Source: Tetrahymena thermophila SB210 (lineage: Eukaryota > Ciliophora > Oligohymenophorea > Hymenostomatida > Tetrahymenidae). Taken from it: 64,000 bases of DNA. Location: assembly GCF_000189635.1 (NCBI RefSeq), contig NW_002476209.1, positions 124,001 to 188,000 of the forward strand, given 5' to 3'. This document shows, piece after piece, positions 10,872 through 23,400 of the stretch; position 1 is the stretch's first letter, and every line of letters begins with the position of its first letter. The position numbers were made by a program, and so were the translations under genes. A model generated the notes under the pieces. It was not told the DNA's origin, searched no databases, and was given only the letters and a program-made list of their open reading frames with translations.

Positions 10872-13430
10872 ATGAATAGAGGCTAAAGAGACTAATAAGA
10901 AAAAAAATAAGAAGATACTGTTGCTTAATTTATACAAGAAAGGTTTGAAAACGATATACCAGCAAGTAATTTTAAAGTTAAAAAATCAACGTGCTTCTTT
11001 TATATTAATTCGACCTAAAAATATAGGGTCTTTAACTGATGGAGTCACTGATTATGTTTTTAGATGTATTTAAGGGCCGTTTGCAGGTAATTTTATCTAC
11101 CTAAATCTCACTGAAGAAGGAGAGTTGATTGGCAGTGATCCATAAGCTGATTACACTTTGTTAATAGAAAACGCTGGTCTTTCTGCTCAGCACACGAAAA
11201 TAAATTACACTATGGATGATAATTAATATGGTTATTTTATTAAGGATTTGAATTCTGAAAAAGGTAGCTATTTAATTTTACAGAGCTATGTATTTTTTAT
11301 AATTAAATTATATTTAAATTAACTCTAAACGGTATTTTTAATAAAGAGATTTTTTATTTTTTGTAAAATAAAATAGGCACATGGATTAAAACGAAACCAG
11401 GACATTTAATACAGATAGAAGATGAATAAATTTTTAGAATCGAAGACTAGGTGTTTTAGTTTAGATTGATAGGTAAAATATTTATATATTAAAAGTATCT
11501 ATGATTTAAAAATAATTAAAAATATAAATAGAGGATGAAAATTTTGATGTAGTTGTTGAATGGTTAGCAAGAATAGAGTTAAAGAAAGTTATTATTAAAT
11601 TAAAATCCTATAACATTAAAACATTAAAAGACATTAAATAATTGCAACCTAATATAATTGATGAAATAATCGATGATGAAGATGAAAAAATTCGTTTTAA
11701 ATAAGCATTTGACACAATTGATTAAGATTTTCCAGGTAAATCAAATACATTTTTTGAAAACAGAAGCAAAATACTTTTTAAAAATAGTTGATGGCAAATA
11801 AAAAACTTTACTGATTTATAGTATCACATAAGATGTAATAAAATTAACTTGAGTAAAACTAAAATTAAAAATAAATTAAAAAATGATTTTAAGGAAGTCC
11901 TTGCAAAGGTTAAATGGTCAGGAGCTGCAATAACTCGAAGCAGCGAAATGGGAGAGATTAGTGGAATTGATAAATATGGAGTTGACTGCAATCAGAAATT
12001 TGAGATGATAATTTAGTTTTACTTTAATAGATATTATTTTCATGTAACCCCAAAAGCACCTGGATAGATATATTTAAAGTTATATGGCAATTATAAGCTA
12101 AGTCCGGACGATATAGTTAACATAGGAAATTTAGATTTTCAAGTTTAAAGGTTTCATTTATTCTACTCAAAATACAATTTCATAAAATTTTATTCATTAA
12201 GATTTAATACTGGTTTGTGGAGTGATAAAGGAACAAGAATGACTATGGAAGATAGATCTGTAATTTCACAATCGATTCCTATTTCTAGATACTTTTCAGT
12301 TTCTTACTTTGCAGTATTTGATGGGTAATAAATTAAATTACTAATTCTCTATAAAAGAAACGAAATAATTATATTATAGACATGGTGGTGATTAGTGTGC
12401 TTAATTTTTATATGAAACTCTTGGCGAAAAACTAAAAGAAGAATTTATGAATTCTGAAGAATATTTAGATGATACAGAATTTTTTTACTAATATATATAC
12501 GAAAAGTTAGTTTATGTAATTTTAGCATTCTTTGACTATTTCTAATTAAATAAAAAAACTTTTTATGTATTTTAGATTATAAACGATATAGACTAATAGT
12601 TCTGGTAGTATCGTATGAATGATTAAGATAATAATTCAGATAGTGGAAGTGCTGGAGTTATTATCCTTATATTTGGTACTAAACTTATATCAGTTAATGT
12701 AGGTGACTGTAGAGCAGTCTTAAGTAGATAAGGCAAACCTGTTGCTCTAACAGTCGATCACAAGCCTGTATTAACTTTTTTAATTTAAATAAAATATATA
12801 ATTTTTTTAAAAATATTTACAAAATGATCAATTAAATTTTTAAAAAATCATTTTTTATTTTATGAATAGAATGAAGAAAAGGAAAGATAAAGAATTATGA
12901 AAGCAGGTGGAACAGTAGATGGAAATAGAGTAAACAAAAAACTAGCAGTAAGCAGAGCTTTTGGTGACTTTTCATTTAAAAAAGAAACAACTGGTAATAT
13001 GGATATAGTTACAGTTAATCCAGATGTAAAATTTAGAAAAAATTAAATAAGATGATTTAAGTAGAAGAATTTATAAAAATTAGATTAGAGTTTGGGACAT
13101 TGATTTCATGGTTGACGAATTTATAGTACTAGGATGTGATGGGTTATTTGACATGTTTAATAATTAGCAAGTAGTAGAATATGTAAGAGAAAGACTTATA
13201 GAGAATTAAATTACAGAACAGGTAAATAAATATAAAAAAAATCAAAATATTCATTATTTTCAATTTTAATCATTTTAATTAATTAGGATCCATAAAAAGT
13301 TGCAAGATAAATTTGTCTGGATGCTGTAGAAATAAGTAAATAGTAAAAAAGAGGAAGTGATAATTGCAGTGTTATCATAATACTTTTGACAAGAGGAATT
13401 ATAAATACAGATAAAATTTTTTTATAATGA
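10872..13430 (+). CDS. FHA / SAM-like / FHA-like / PP2C multidomain phosphatase
   Basis: Eleven exons (10872-10965, 11027-11263, 11377-11472, 11532-11735, 11788-11834, 11894-12324, 12380-12515, 12576-12767, 12870-13025, 13084-13221, 13287-13430) give 624 residues. A forkhead-associated domain comes first: GELIGSDPQAD, GLSAQHTKI, KDLNSEKGTW, the classic phosphothreonine-binding layout. Next is a SAM-like helical segment (VVVEWLARIELKK ... IRFKQAF). A second, degenerate FHA-like segment follows (IYLKLYGNYKLSPDDIVNIG). The C-terminal half is a full PP2C domain: GTRMTMEDRS, FAVFDGHGGDQ, GSAGVII, VNVGDCRAVL, DHKP, AVSRAFGD, VLGCDGLFD, GSDNCSVI, with metal-binding Asp residues intact. The order suggests a phosphatase brought to phosphorylated partners by its FHA domain, as plant KAPP is. 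Two of the exon joins (at 11735/11788 and 13025/13084) rest mainly on frame. Confidence 0.85.
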
Positions 13431-13920
13431 TTTTTTATTTAAAATTAACTAAAATTATTTTTATTATTTTCAATTGTAAAATTTTCATGAAATAAATTTT
13501 ATGAAGAATCTATTTATTTGTTGTATAATTATACAGTGACATTTTATATTTGTTAAAGTAGATTGTTGCATAAAAACAGTTCAGATACATATAAAAGAAG
13601 AGGATCTTTCATAAAAATAATTTAATTTGAGTAATTAACTCCTCTAAAATAAAATATTAATTTTGGTATGATGGATTTATTGATAGATTTGTTAATATTT
13701 TTTAATGGAATTTAAAATGAACATCGTTTGATATTATCTATGTTTGTATTTATTTATATTTCAAGAAACTTCAAGAAAAAAGATATAAAATTAAAAGAAA
13801 ACTTTTATATTCACAAAGATTAAAGAAAAACTGATTTGATCAGTTTAGGAAAGGAGAAAAAGTAGAATTAATATAAAATTATAAAAGGGTAGAGAAAATA
13901 TTTAAAATTGGAATATTTAA
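13431..13920. other. AT-rich spacer
   Basis: Between co-oriented genes. A purine-rich stretch (13760-13915) precedes the next ATG and is probably 5-prime leader. Nothing else was recognised. Confidence 0.55.
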
Positions 13921-16900
13921 ATGTCAACTGTCGAAGAAAGTAAGATAATTTAAGCTAACAAAGAAGAGGTATATAAGAAAATTTTAGAGCTCAGAGCCAA
14001 GCAATTGAAAGAAGATAAATAAATTTTTGAAAATTATGAACCAGGTTGGTTTGAAAATTTATTAGATTTCGATATAACTTGTTTAAAAGAGTTAGAAAAA
14101 TGGATGGATAATGTAATTGAGAAAGAAAATTCTCCCGAACTTACATAGCTTTGGGTTTTTTAAAGAGATTTGATAAGATTTTCATATTATTTCTTAACAT
14201 TTAGATGGGTTAAGTTAGTTAAAGAAAACTATTTTGCAATTAAAGTCGAGCATTTATATTCAGACTACATAAATTATTTAAAGGAAGATTTTTAAAAAGT
14301 AATTAACATACTTTCATTTTATTTATTAGTTTTTAGATTTAGTTAAACTTTTTTTTCAAAATTCTTAAAAATTTTAAACTTATATTTTTAAATATTTAGA
14401 ACAATTTGAAATGGCTTGATGATTCATTTTCCTACTTAACTTTGAAAATATAATAAGCTTATTAGGGAGAGACATGGGATCTTGTTGAAGTAATATATTT
14501 AGTTTATATTTTATTTTAAGCTAGACTTTACTTTTAATAAAATGAAAATAGTCAACTTGTAAAGTAGCTAGAGCATTTAAAGATGCAACTATTGAATGGT
14601 ATGAATACTATGTTGAATATAACAAAAAGGTTGCTCCTTAAATTAAATAATTTGCTTGTAATCATAAAAATGAAGTGAAGGATTACATTTGGAATCGCTT
14701 CTAGGGAGTTTTAAGAACTTGGATAAATTAGTTAAAAGTTACTCCCCAAGAATCTCTTGATTATTCATTTACTGTGTTAGAAAATTACTTTTTAGTAAAC
14801 AAATTAGTTAGAGCTTCTTTCTTTGAAGATAGTAAGCGTTTAGTTCCACTTTAAGCTAAATAAATATCTCTTCAAACTCAACTTGGATGGAAACACATAT
14901 CAAATAAATTTGGAAATATTAAGAATAGTTTATCTAATAGTATTAATTCTAGTTTGGTTTCATACTTATCTGTTGAAGAAAGTGAAGTGTTTTCTTTGCG
15001 TTAGGAAGGAATATGCTCACTTTTGAAATAAGAGTATCCTTTAAGACTTTAAAAGGGTTTAAATCTATTCACATTGGCCTTTTTCCGTATAATTGATGAA
15101 GAAAAAGAGTATGAGTCTCGTAGTAATAAATTTATAAAATTAAATTAAGATATTGAGAAGAAACTTGATGAAGTCTTCAAAAGAAAAGAATAACGTTTAG
15201 CTAGAATTAATGCTTTACAAAGTGTTGAAAAGAAATCAGATGAAACTGTAGAAAACCGTAAAAAGAAATTAGAAGTAGATTTTGAATCCAATTAAAAAAC
15301 TACATAACAATAATACGAAAAAGATGTCAAGCTTTTAGAGAGTCAGATAGCAGAAGTTAGTTGGAAAAAATACTAAGTAGAAAAAGATGTTTAAGAATCT
15401 AAAAGAATTTAAAACGAAGAGTATAGACGTTAACAAGAGTAAGTAAAAGCAGACAAGCAATATAAAATTCAAAGAGAGAAAGAATTAAAACAATTAGCTT
15501 CTTAAAAAAAAGAAAGATTCGACTATTTGAAAGAATTCATAAAGAAGTTTGACAAATAGACTGAAGAAAAGTTCCAAGAAAAAATAAAAACAATTGAATA
15601 ATAAAATCAAGCTCGTTTAGCAAAAGAAAAAAGAGATAATCGCAAATAGGAATTAGAAAAATTTGAAAAGGCTTACTTTGACGAATAAGAACAAATTAAA
15701 TAGCTATAGTTAAAAAAAAAAAGAATTCCTAAGAAGAAACCTGAATAATTGGCTTTAGAAAAGCAAAATTTAGATGAATTAGAACAAATTCGCTAAGCTG
15801 AGGAATAAGAAAAATTGTAAGAAGAATAACATAAATTAGATTTAAAAAAAGCTGAAGAAGAAAAATAATGGCAAAATGTTATGGAAAAGAAATTTTAATC
15901 AAAGCTTGATGGAATTTAACAGTGGGTTGATAAAAAAGGTCAAAGCATTAATAATTTTGACCCCTCTAAGAAATTGAGAAATTTTTATGACAGAATCTAC
16001 AATAGTTTTAGTGAATGCTTATTATGGTTTACTCCTGTTTTTAATACTGTTATTTATGGTCCTTTGGATAACTTTAAGATTACAAAATAACTTGGTGAAA
16101 AAGCAAGCTATCTTTATAAAGCTGCTCTTAGCCAAAGAGCATTCCCTTAACGCGAAACTGTATAAATTCCAAGTATACCAGAGGAAATTGATTTTCAACA
16201 AATTAAAACAAAAGTAAAAGATATGTTTAATCTTTAAAAAATAGAAGTTGATCCTATGAAAAAGGGTAACTTAATTCGTGTTTTAAAGCACAACATCATA
16301 GGATCTGATCTTATGTCAATTGCTTTCTTCAAAATTGTATAGGACAAATTAATGTAATATACATCTGGTACATACTAAAATTATAATAATATCGCTGCAG
16401 GTGCTCTTTCTGGTGCAATGATGGCCTTTTTAATGAATCCAATTGATTGTTTCAAAACTCTTTATGTTGCCACTGACTTGAAGGTCTAATTATCTATATC
16501 CAACGTTCACTATAGATTTACTAATGGCCTTAATGCAAGCATAATATCAAATTCCGTCTACAGGGGTATATAGTTCCCTCTTTACGAATATTTCAAGAGA
16601 GCTACCTACATGAAGTAATATAATATTAAAGAGAAAGATTACGAATAATAGACAGGCTACTTCAATCATAGTTATTACAATAACTTCCTTTCTTTGAAGT
16701 AAAAATATTTAGCTGCTGTCTCAGCATCTTTAATTAGCAGTGTATTCGCCTATCCTTTGGACACTGCAAGAAAAGTAATATACACTAATACTTATATCTA
16801 AGATTAATCTTAACATATCCATACTATACGTTAAGCCCTTGCAATTAATACTACAATCTATGGAGGATTTAAATATAATTGCATTAAACAAATATTCTAA

Positions 16901-16978
16901 CCTCTTTCTCTAATTGTTTTCGATCATGCTACTTCTAAAATTAGTAATAAATCTTAAATAAACTAATATATCCATTGA
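13921..16978 (+). CDS. Coiled-coil protein with a C-terminal mitochondrial-carrier (MCF/SLC25) domain
   Basis: Three exons (13921-14298, 14400-14489, 14552-16978) encode 964 residues. Residues about 160-390 are mixed helical, and about 395-615 are a long charged Glu/Lys/Gln coiled coil. From about residue 630 the protein changes to a mitochondrial-carrier domain with three Pro-x-Asp-x-x-Lys/Arg signatures at regular spacing: GPLDNFK (about 655), NPIDCFK (about 784) and YPLDTARK (about 889). Six membrane-length segments lie between them (for example AAGALSGAMMAFLMNPID and YLAAVSASLISSVFAYPLD). SLC25 carriers span the inner mitochondrial membrane and are normally about 300 residues, so the 600-residue N-terminal extension is very unusual. 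Several carrier-fold proteins in ciliates are structural subunits of respiratory complexes, so transport should not be assumed. The substrate is unknown. Confidence 0.8.
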
Positions 16979-17130
16979 AAGGAATGAACAAAAAATTTTT
17001 ATTTAGAGCCAATATATCATCAAAATTTCGCAAACCATATTTGATATTCAAACAAAAATATTATTTAAATCAATCTAGAAAGAAAGAGATCTCTAATAAA
17101 AAATTTTTTATTTAAAAATAAGTTAGGGTT

Positions 17131-17161
<31 letters not shown>

Positions 17162-17499
17162 AAAAATAAATAGCTATTCATGTTTTTATTTTAGTTTATA
17201 AATTTGATAAAATATTCATTTTTTTTTTAAACATTGAACATACATAATGTATAGTAATTCACTTTATTTTTTGATGAAAACTCCTTTATTAATAAATCTA
17301 ATTTAATATTCTTAATTTATAAGTTTTTTAATTAAAAATATACAAAATAACTATTACTTTATTTAATAATAAATTTGGATTTATTAAAACAAACAATGAT
17401 AAAACATTAGATTATTTATAAGTAAAAATAATTAGATAAGTTTATAAAATATGAGAGTTAAGAAATTTATAATATTTTTAGCATAATTTAGCAAATATT
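16979..17499. other. Convergent spacer with a tetranucleotide run
   Basis: Lies between a + gene and a - gene, both ending here. AT-rich, with the TAAC microsatellite listed separately and no coding frame. Confidence 0.6.
17131..17160. repeat. (TAAC)n microsatellite
   Basis: About seven and a half perfect TAAC units in the convergent spacer. Confidence 0.95.
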
Positions 17500-18897
17500 T
17501 CAAATTGATGTTCCTACAATTATTGAAGAGATAAATGAGAGATAGAGAAAATTTACTCCAAGAAATATTTTATATTCAGTTTTGTTTCCATAATAATAGG
17601 ATATTAATCCAGAAACTAAACAGCCAGCTGTTGCAATATTCAAAGTGCTTTATTATCTAAACTATTATCTCGGTACATTAATTTACTGTACTATTTAAGG
17701 TTTTCCATGATAAGAATTAATAGTATTCTAAATTTTTAATATTATTGCGCTGGACATTCTTAATAAACTTTTATTTTATAAAATTATTACAATTTAATCA
17801 AGCGTGTTAAAAAATACTATAAAAAAATAAATTTAAATGATGGAAATATATTAATAAAATTATTTTTACGATAAACCTGCAGTGTAAGCTAAAAAGAAAG
17901 AAGAGATACAAAAGGCATAATAAGTACCGAATCTGAATCCAACTCCAACACATTTGAAAGGATACAATAGGAAATCATACCATTTTTCACATTTTTTGAT
18001 TGGATTGTAATTTTTTAAAAGCTTCAAGAATTAGAACTTTTTATAAAAGTATATCACAGGAGTATATAAAAGTAAGCATTTTGCTGCTTATTTAATACCA
18101 CACGAGGCAGGGTGCTTACCATGAGGATTCAAACATAGCCAGCAAAAACCTGTTTAACATTTCCTACATGTCATATTGTTACATCCTCCATTTTTTTAAA
18201 TATGTGCATTGCATGTTGGGCAATTTTTTGTGAAAAAGTATTTGTATAAGTTGCTTTTAAGCTCTTTCAAATTTTTAAAACTATTTTATGAATGCTCACT
18301 CCATTAATGCTAGCATAAACTGCATTGAAAAGGCTCAGTGCATTTTTAATTATTAACTATTCCTCTATAGCTGCAAGTGGAATTTGGACAACTAACAATA
18401 TCATATTATTATCTACAGTAATGGTTTAAAAGTTATTGAGTAGTTATGGGAAATATTTTCATATTAAAAACTTATTTGAAAAGATTAAATAAAAACAATT
18501 AATTGCATGTATTAATAGGACATTTTATTTTAAGTGCATTATAATTAAGAGAGCCTTAATCTTATATTTGCTAAGACATCCACTAATCTAAACAATTAGG
18601 GCATATTTTTTTTCTAAAATGGAAACATATTTAATTTTAATAATTGCTATTTAAATCATCAAGATTGTGTTTGTATGATGAAGAACAAATCAAACATTCG
18701 AAAGCAATAGGTTCTCTTTTTTATATTTTACCTTTAATTTTTCCTTGCTTTTTCATTAATTTAATCTGATAAGATGATTAATTGTTTAAACTTATAGAGT
18801 GAAATTTGATTTTCGTTTGATTCTTCTTCAAGATTTTCTTACGAATACTCTTTTTAATTTCTACTTTGTTTGCTTTTCTATTTTGTTGTTGATGCAT
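17500..18897 (-). CDS. RBR (RING-IBR-RING) E3 ubiquitin ligase with C-terminal hydrophobic segments
   Basis: Read on the minus strand as one frame of 465 codons. RING1 begins FECLICSSS; an IBR-like Cys cluster follows (SCPNSTC ... KCTEPFQCSLC); then a very clear RING2: NCPTCNAHIQKNGGCNNM, TCRKCQTGFCWLCL. Cys239, in GGCNNM, is at the position of the catalytic cysteine that accepts ubiquitin from E2 in RBR ligases such as parkin and ariadne. After RING2 come hydrophobic stretches (YYAFCISSFFLAYT and IATAGCLVSGLISYYYG), which suggest membrane anchoring. A 60-nt stretch at 17815-17874 has GT...TAG ends and a multiple-of-three length, so it may be an intron, which would remove 20 residues. The frame is also open upstream to an ATG at 18981. 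The chosen ATG starts the hydrophilic part. Confidence 0.85.
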
Positions 18898-20445
18898 AAT
18901 AATTTTTAAATTAATAAAGTTTCTTAATAATAACAATTTTTTGTAATAATTTAGTAGGATAACAGAGAGTATATAACACATTTTTTTATTATTAATTCCT
19001 CATTGATTGAATTTTACTTTCTGACAAGGATATTATTCTATATTAATTATCAATTTGATTAAAAATGATATCCTTTAATTTAAAATTATGATTTAGATTA
19101 TTCTAATAGATGCTTCATCTTTCTATAAGAAACCTTCAAAAACTTAGTCTATTTAAAGTATGTTTCTTATCTTTTCTTATGAAATATATACAAATTTTAG
19201 TCTACCATAGACAAATTAACTATTATTTTTTCGATTATATAATTTAACCTTTTAACATTTATTAAGCTTTTCTTAAATATTTATTTTACGGTATATTTAA
19301 AATAATTCAGATGAATCAATTTTAGAATATTAACATTTAAGAAATCGATTTCTAATTTAAATATTCTAAAATATGTATTAAAGATTTATCTGAATTATTT
19401 TTAATTTGCTCATCTTATTATTTTTAATATTTAACTGTAATAAATCAATATTGCTTTTTTTTATATAATTATTTCTCTAGTAGGAAATAACATTTAAGTA
19501 GAATAATAAAAAAAGGTATCTATCGAAATAGGTCTCGGACCTGAACAAACAAAAAAATAAAAAATATTTAATCAAATATTTAGTTTTTTAATGAAGAAAT
19601 CTAAATTTTTAATCAAACATTTAATTTTTAGAGTAATATTTTTTTCATTCATTTAATATGTAAAAAAAAAAAATTAATTCAAGATTAAATGTTTGATAAA
19701 AAATTAAAAATTTCTTCATCAAAAAATTAAATCTTTGATTAAACATTTTTTTTATTTTTTTTTTTTCAGATTCGAAACCTATTTCGATACCTTTTTTATT
19801 ATTTTAAATTTAATTTATATTTTTAAATAATATTTATTATTCTACTTAATATTTATTTCCTATCCGAGAATAGCTATATTTTTAAATAAAATAGATTTTA
19901 ATTTAAAATTATAAAATAAATAAAATTGGCACTCAAAATTAAAAGATTGTTTAGAAAATAATTTTTCATAAAACCTGCAAAAGCTTGAAAATTATTTTTT
20001 TAATTAGAAATGAGATGATAAATAAATTAATTTAACATTTTGATTTGAAACTGATAAGTTGTAATCTATAAACAAATTTATTAATAAAAATCATTAAAAT
20101 AGGGTTTAAAAAATGATAAACTATTTTTATAGCTTGTTTTCTTCATTAAAATATATAATTAGAAAGTTGTGGAAATAAATTCTTTTATAAGAAATTTGTA
20201 ATTAATTTCAACACTTTAGTCTTAATATATATTTATATTTCAAATATGTAATTATAATTTTCTATTAAGTGGCAAATTTCAAACTAAATTACATATTCTT
20301 TTTCTGATAAATCTAAAAATAAATTCCACTTCAATTTGATTTTTTAATCTAATTACCTTCAAGTATAATAATACCAGCCTCATCAAATAAATATTTATAA
20401 TTTTAAATTTGTTGTTAAAATTATTAAATACTGAAATTTAAAAAT
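18898..20445. other. Divergent intergenic region
   Basis: Separates the minus-strand RBR gene and the + strand acyloxyacyl hydrolase gene, so it should hold both promoters. AT-rich with no coding frame; the large inverted repeat at 19481-19863 is its main feature. Confidence 0.6.
19481..19863. repeat. Large imperfect inverted repeat (fold-back element)
   Basis: The left arm (19481 to about 19630) and right arm (about 19680 to 19863) are reverse complements over most of their length. Shared blocks in order include TAGGAAATAA, AAGTAGAATAATA, AAAGGTATC, CGAAATAGGT, AATGAAGAAAT-like and ATCAAACATTTAAT. The right arm carries an extra run of about 40 A/T bases near 19800-19840. The loop of about 50 bp is A/T only and no coding frame is present. 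The layout suggests a degenerate fold-back or MITE-like element that was retained in the expressed genome. Confidence 0.75.
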
Positions 20446-23400
20446 ATGAAAAAATTAACATTTTTCATTACTTTGTTGGCATTTGCATGCTTGTGTCATT
20501 CATTTGCTCAATCAGAAAATGATCAAAATTGTGAGACTGCTTATTAAAGCTTACAAAACCAAGCTAAAAAATACCTTGATAATATTAAATTCTAACCTAG
20601 AGTAGCATATTAATCTATTATTAATATGAGCTACATTGTTCCTAAATTAGTTGAAATTTGTGATTCTCCTGTTAGTGAATAATAATTACTTGATTCAAAC
20701 TAAGATTGCCAATCTCATCTCGAATTGATAAATTCAGCTTCTTAATTAATCTTAGAAAACGATTATTCTATTGCTAAGAAGCATGCAGCTGAATTTTAAC
20801 AAATTCTCCTCAATACAATTGCTAATTGTGATTCCTCAAAAATAAGTAAATAATTTAGTTAATACATCTACATGCATAGCTTTTACATAAATTGCTGAAT
20901 ACACTAATTTTAAGAAAGATACTAAAAATTTCTTCATTAGAAAATTTGATCAAAAAAATTATCAAATAGTACAAGAAATTTTTACAAAATTAAATATTAA
21001 TTTGAAATAAATTTTTTCATGATTGAAAATTGAATGTTTAAGTTATTAATTCATCATAAAAAAATGTAAATTAGGTTCAGAACTTGAATAAAATGGAGAT
21101 GGATCTATTAATTGTGTTGTTTGCGATATTTTAGTTACTTTGGCTACTAATGATGCTGTCTACAAAAAATAAAACATCAGTGATTATTTATCCAATCATT
21201 TTTGTAAGATTTTCCCAAATTCACTATCATCTACATGCAACTCTTTGGTAAAAGTACTTGGACCTTATATTATTGAAGGTTTTTCTAAGAAGGATAACTC
21301 TGATGTTATTTGCAGGTATTGATTGATTAATTAGTCTATATTAATATAAATCAATTTCTTTTTGTTTGTTTTACCCAAAAGCTTAGATTAGCTGCTGCCA
21401 CAATTTTTAATTAATTTTTTACCACATAATAGCAGTGATTAAAATGATGATTTTTTTGTTTAACTTTTGAAATCAAAAATAAATCTATTGTGTCACATTC
21501 ATCTACAAAAAATTTAACTTAACTATATATAGAAAAGCTGGAGCATGCACTGGAAAATTCTCATAATGCAACATTCACTCTTAATCTTTCCCTTAAGATT
21601 CACAAGAAACATAAGAATCAACTCCTCAGTTTGTGTAAACAATTTTAAGACAGATAAAAACAAAATTAATTGGGGAAAAATCACCTTAAGAAAATTAGTT
21701 TACTTCTTTTAATCCCATTCAATGGATAAAAGATTTAATCAATAGATTTGCTGATGCTCACTAACCCGTTGTAGATTTTGATAATGATGGATTTAGTACT
21801 ATAGGTCCTTTGAGAGGTTACAATTGGAGAGGAAAGGATTGTGATGACTTTTAAAACACTATATATCCAGGTAGAAAGATATGGGAAGGTAGTAACCCTT
21901 CAATTGATTATGATTGTAACGGTATTTGGGGTGTAAATACAGTGACAGGCAAAAATTACGAAGACGAGCTTGTAATAAAAGATTTATTTTGATTATTACT
22001 TTAATTAATTTTTAAATCCTGGGAGTATCTTTTTCTCCTTTTTTCTAAATGCTCTTATAATAAAACAATTATAAACTGTAAATTTAACTCTTATTTATAT
22101 TTAATTATGTTAGTGCGGTTAATCAGAGAGACTAGGTACTATTGTGATTGGAGATTCTGCTGGTGCTCACTTTTAAGTCCCTCCTAAATATTTTAATGTT
22201 ACTATGTGGCAAAGTAAATAAAAATACATTTTTTTGTATTGATATTTTGAATTTTAATAATTTGTGTCATTTGAACTTAAATTACGCAATAAAAATAAAA
22301 ACGAATGTTTTAGCTTTTTTAGATTCCAAATACTATTTAAAATTGGAATTATCTCTGACTTTAAGAATATTTCTATTCTATTCAATATCTTTTTTGAGGT
22401 ATATGATGATTTTTGTTAATATAATCTTAATCCTTACTTTTAAATATCATGAAATAAATATTTTTCTCTTTCAATAAAACTTTAATCAATTACCATAAAA
22501 TTCTTCTTATTAGATTAAATTGAATCTCTATATATTTAATAAAAGAAAATACTTTTGATGATATACTTGAAAGAGCTTCCATGGAATTTGATTTACCAAA
22601 TTTCAGTGCTTCTTCAGGTTTTGAAAATACACCTTTAGTACACTCATTCTATGAAAGATTAGTAGAAATAAACAGATGTAACAGAGGTGATTACCAAAAT
22701 ATTGGTGTCAATGGTAAGAATACTATTTTTATTTTATTTAGTTTAAAATTTTTTTTTTAATTTTATAGGGGCTAGATCAGGTCATTTATCAGATTTCTAA
22801 GCAATTAGAAGAAATTAAACTCATGATCATCCTATGCTAGTGATTTTTGAATTAATCGGAAATGATGTTTGCAGTGGCCATAAAACTACTGATTCATTTA
22901 CTACACCAGAAGAATTCAAAGTAAATATTATGAAAGCTTGGGAATATCTTGATACTGTTCTTCCTAAAGGATCTCACATAGTTGTTTGGGGTAATAAATT
23001 ATTTATATATATTAGTTTATTAAATGGTAGATTAGTAAATTAATATTTTAACTTTAAATAAATAACAATAGGTGTTGCTGATGGATAAATTCTTTACAAT
23101 CTTTTGGCTGAAAGAGAGCATCCTTTATTTGTTAAATATAAATACTTCTATGACTACTTGAATTGTTTAGAAATGAGCCCTTGCTGGGGTTGGATGAATT
23201 CTGATCCTGAAATCAGAGCTGCTACTTCAAAAAGAGCTGCAGAATTAAATTAGGTCTATAAAGATATTATAGAAACTGTTACTTTTAATAACTTTGACGT
23301 AGTTTATTATGATGTTCCTATTTAAGAAGCTATTAACAGAGCTACTGCTGATGGCTATTAAGCATACGAAATTATCGAACCTGTCGATGGGTTCCATCCA

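Noticed and set aside
11736..11763. A 28-nt intron in the FHA/PP2C gene
   Set aside because: Also keeps frame, but the 52-nt alternative (11736-11787) is of normal size with an ordinary TAG acceptor.
15987..16217. Standard-code + frame inside the carrier-domain gene
   Set aside because: Out-of-frame shadow of the carrier domain, whose signature motifs are read in the accepted frame.
20895..20990. Possible extra exon inside the first acyloxyacyl hydrolase intron
   Set aside because: The sequence looks faintly coding, but TGA in all frames follows before any usable donor.
22148..22477. 109-residue standard-code frame on +
   Set aside because: It covers an exon and the following intron of the acyloxyacyl hydrolase gene in the wrong frame and has no coding texture.
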